Shown here: piece after piece, positions 61,464 through 64,000 of the stretch
Layout of the letters: every line of letters starts with the position of its first letter
Position numbering within the stretch: the stretch's first letter is position 1
Source of the DNA: Tanypteryx hageni
Taxonomy: Eukaryota; Arthropoda; Insecta; Odonata; Petaluridae
Direction: 5' to 3'
NCBI GenBank assembly: GCA_028673005.1
Contig: CM054120.1
Coordinates: 55,116,057-55,180,056, forward strand
DNA length: 64,000 nt
The notes under the pieces: model-generated
The model's database searches: none
Told to the model about the DNA's origin: nothing
What the model saw: the letters and a program-made list of their open reading frames with translations, nothing else
Position numbers and translations under genes: made by a program

Positions 61464-62804
61464 AATTTACGCTCTATCGCAGTATTCGCGGAATAGAGGT
61501 AGGGTTGAGTACGCAATTATCAACGATAATACTTTACCCGTGTGAGAAGAATTTTTATATATGCATTGCAATTTTTTGATTACAAATTATGGGAATAGAA
61601 GTTTGCAAAAATCTTCAATTTCTCCGACGTGAAATCGGAGTTGCTTGTATATGATACTTATACTATATATATACATATATATAGACCACCATGTCAAACC
61701 AAATGCCAACTGTCTACATAGACGAAAAGAGGAAGGCAGATGAGAAGGTGGGGCCTCGTTAGCCACCCCCGCAAGAAGAAATTGAGTTGATCCGTGCAAA
61801 GGTCCCCCAGGTGCTCCGCTCGCAGCGAGGCGTGCGGTTTACCCCTGGGTGGAACCTGGGTTTACTCGGAAAGCCCTAACAGCTCTGGACAACAGCGAAT
61901 TACGGTAATTCCTCCCCAAGGATGAGTTTTCGAAAACCAGCCAGAGCAACAGAAGCTAGGGGAATATGTAGGTTAAAAGCCACTAGACATAAGCCAATGA
62001 TCGATCGGTTTAATCTGCTGAGCTCCGCTCTGCTCGCTCACTTCGCGGACTGACTGACTGGACACTCAAACATATAAAAAAAAGAGAAGCAGCAACCAAG
62101 GACCTTTTCAGGGCCACCAATGACGTGACTGGAGTAACGGCACCTTTCAGTGCTACAGAGACAGCGATGGTCCTTCGCAAGGCAAACGGCTATAGTTGGG
62201 GTGGAGCTGAATAAGAACAAGAAAGGTAACTCAGTTGGGTCTCCTTTGCTTACAATGGTCAACATCGCAGGTAGAATACAAAATTTAATATTCAGGTCCA
62301 AGTTATGCAGGTTCAAGTTCAATAGAACTGTATCAGCCTCAGGTGGTAAGCGAATTATAGGAACCATCTCCTGTTGGAAACGGAAAAAAATGATGCAAAT
62401 ATATCAAATGGAAAAATCTTTCATATACAAACAGGCATATTTTGAAAAGAGTACAGAAATACTGATAAGAGACAGAAGGGGTCCATCGAAATGTAATAGT
62501 TCCCAAGGTGCAAAAACAATATGGCCATATAGATAGAAATACATTATTCTTTTTCAGATAGGAAGGATGGAAATACTCTCGTCCATATGGAGATATTACA
62601 CGAAATTGTTGATCATTATAGTTCACTGAGTATTATACCCATCATACGACACACGGGAAACGGAAATGTTGCACAACTTGCAGAGCCTATTCCCATTATC
62701 TGACTTTGTCTAAAGAAGGTGATTTACAAGAATAGGTGAATTCACAGAGAAAAGCGAAATTATGAAGAATAACATGAAATCTCTTATTCAAGTTGGAGGA
62801 AAAG
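61464..62804 (+). repeat. Satellite unit 44 (head A1, B tail)
   Basis: Small frame open, middle p, right part long. It is close to unit 42 across most of its length. Private changes ATTTTTTGATTAC near 61570 and GATCATTATAG near 62610. Confidence 0.93.
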
Positions 62805-64000
62805 TAGTTACGCTCTATCGCAGTATTCCTGGAATAGAGGTAGGCTTGTGTATTCAATTCTGTGCGATAACAGTTTTCCCGTGTGAGAAAAATTTTTATA
62901 GATGCATTGCAATTTTCTGATTACAAATTATGGGAATGGAAGTTTGCAAACATCTTCAATTTCTCCGACGTGAAATCGGAGTTGCTTGTATATGATACTT
63001 ATACTATATATATACATATATATAGACCACCATGTCAAACCAAATGCCAACTGTCTACATAGACGAAAAGAGAAAGGCAGATGAGAAGGTGGGGCCTCGT
63101 TAGCCACCCCCGCAAGAAGAAATTGAGTTGACCCGTGCAAAGGTCCCCCAGGTGCTCCGCTCGCAGCGAGGCGTGCGGTTTACCCCTGGGTGGAACCTGG
63201 GTTCACTCGGAAAGCCCTAACAGCTCTGGACCACTGCGCATTACGGTACTTCCTCCCCAAGGATGAGTTTTCGAAAACCAGCCAGAGCAACAGAAGCTAG
63301 GGGAATATGTAGGTTAAAATCCACTAGACATAAGCCAATGATCGATCGGTTTAATCTGCTGAGCTCCGCTCTGCTCGCTCACTTCGCGGACTGACTGACT
63401 GGACACTCAAACATATAAAAAAAAGAGAAGCAGCAACCAAGGACCTATTCAGGGCCACCAATGACGTGACTGGAGTAACGGCACCTTTCAGTGCTACAGA
63501 GACAGCGATGGTCCTTCGCAAGGCAAACGGCTATAGTTGGGGTGGAGCTGAATAAGAACAAGAAAGGTAACTCAGTTGGGTCTCCTTTGCTTACAATGGT
63601 CAACACCGCAGGTAGAATACAAAATTTAATATTCAGGTCCAAGTTATGCAGGTTCAAGTTCAATAGAACTGTATCAGCCTCAGGTGGTAAGCGAATTATA
63701 GGAACCATCTCATGTTGGAAACGGAAAAAAATGATCCAAATATATCAAATGGAAAAATCTTTCATATACAAACAGGCATATTTTGAAAAGAGTACAGAAA
63801 TTCTGATAAGAGACAGAAGGGGTCCATCGAATTGTAATTGTACCCAAGGTGCAAAAACAATATGGCCATATAGATAGAAATACATTATTCTTTTTCAGAT
63901 AGGAAGGATGGAAATACTCTCGTCCATATGGAGATATTACACGTAAATTGTTGATCAGGATAGTTCACTGAGTATTATACCCATCATACGACACACGGGA
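62805..64000 (+). repeat. Satellite unit 45 (head B), cut by the window end
   Basis: This is the first 1196 bases of a unit. Small frame open, middle p, right part long. It is close to unit 43 up to about 63800, then switches to the TTGTACCCAAGG version seen in units 32, 35, 39 and 41. Confidence 0.93.

Larger units (their letters stand above)
17741..64000 (+). repeat. 1.34-kb satellite array, right arm (rest of unit 11 to unit 45)
   Basis: This continues the same array in the same orientation and phase after the retrotransposon, and runs off the window end. It differs from the left arm in three ways. Two units lack about 150 bp. Fourteen units carry the divergent B head, first at 32121. Long exact or near-exact multi-unit blocks repeat at 4022, about 2680 and about 7900 bp. 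Copy number, orientation and the absence of genes suggest heterochromatin such as pericentromeric, subtelomeric or sex-chromosome DNA. That location is an inference and nothing in the window proves it. Confidence 0.97.
58781..64000 (+). repeat. Dimeric higher-order repeat, two copies (units 42-43 and 44-45)
   Basis: The period is 2683 bp (58781 to 61464). Units 42 and 44 share the ATGATGCAAATA, GAGTTGATCC and GGTTTACTCGG markers. Units 43 and 45 share GGACCTATTCAGG and GGTTAAAATCCAC. The second copy is cut by the window end. Confidence 0.85.

Noticed and set aside
1..64000. Possible rDNA spacer, 5S or histone array.
   Set aside because: No 18S, 28S, 5S or histone sequence was recognised in any unit, and the unit is too short to hold a full rRNA gene.
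1..64000. CRISPR array or telomeric simple repeats.
   Set aside because: The repeats are contiguous 1.34-kb units without spacers, and no (TTAGG)n or similar run is present.

Overview
The window is almost entirely one tandem satellite array. About 45 head-to-tail copies of a unit of roughly 1.34 kb run from base 1 to base 64000. All copies face the same way, and the array continues past both ends. The only conventional genes are the two open reading frames of one non-LTR retrotransposon (LINE), which sits in the eleventh unit. The gag-like ORF1 has three CCHC knuckles. ORF2 has an APE endonuclease and a reverse transcriptase and no RNase H. This combination is typical of the Jockey clade, so the DNA is most likely from an arthropod, probably an insect. 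I cannot name the species. No host single-copy gene, rRNA or tRNA is visible.

Layout. Bases 1-13631 hold units 1-10 and the start of unit 11. Bases 13632-17740 are the retrotransposon, flanked by a perfect 9-bp target-site duplication (CCATGTCAA at 13623-13631 and 17741-17749). Bases 17741-64000 hold the rest of unit 11 and units 12-45; the last is cut by the window end. Two units (18 and 24) share the same internal deletion of about 150 bp. From 32121 rightwards, fourteen units carry a strongly divergent 'B' version of the sequence around the unit junction, in places alternating with the 'A' version.

Units form higher-order patterns. A trimer of 4022 bp is tandemly duplicated almost unchanged (45378-49399 and 49400-53421). 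Dimer periods of about 2680 bp follow at the right end. Trimer and dimer patterns also occur left of and around the LINE. Several units look like mosaics whose two halves match different neighbours, as expected from unequal crossing-over or gene conversion.

Each unit has an A+T-rich left part, with an invariant 6-bp hairpin and a TA-rich run. A GC-richer, well-conserved centre follows, containing inverted repeats and a short ATG-initiated frame. Next come a TATA-like A-rich motif and an A+T-rich right part. I found no convincing protein or known RNA in the unit. The most unusual observation is that the LINE's ORF1 start codon lies in the target-site duplication, so it is supplied by the satellite. 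The element has no 5' UTR of its own before that ORF and no poly(A) tail. Both ORFs are uninterrupted and the duplication is perfect, so the insertion looks young.
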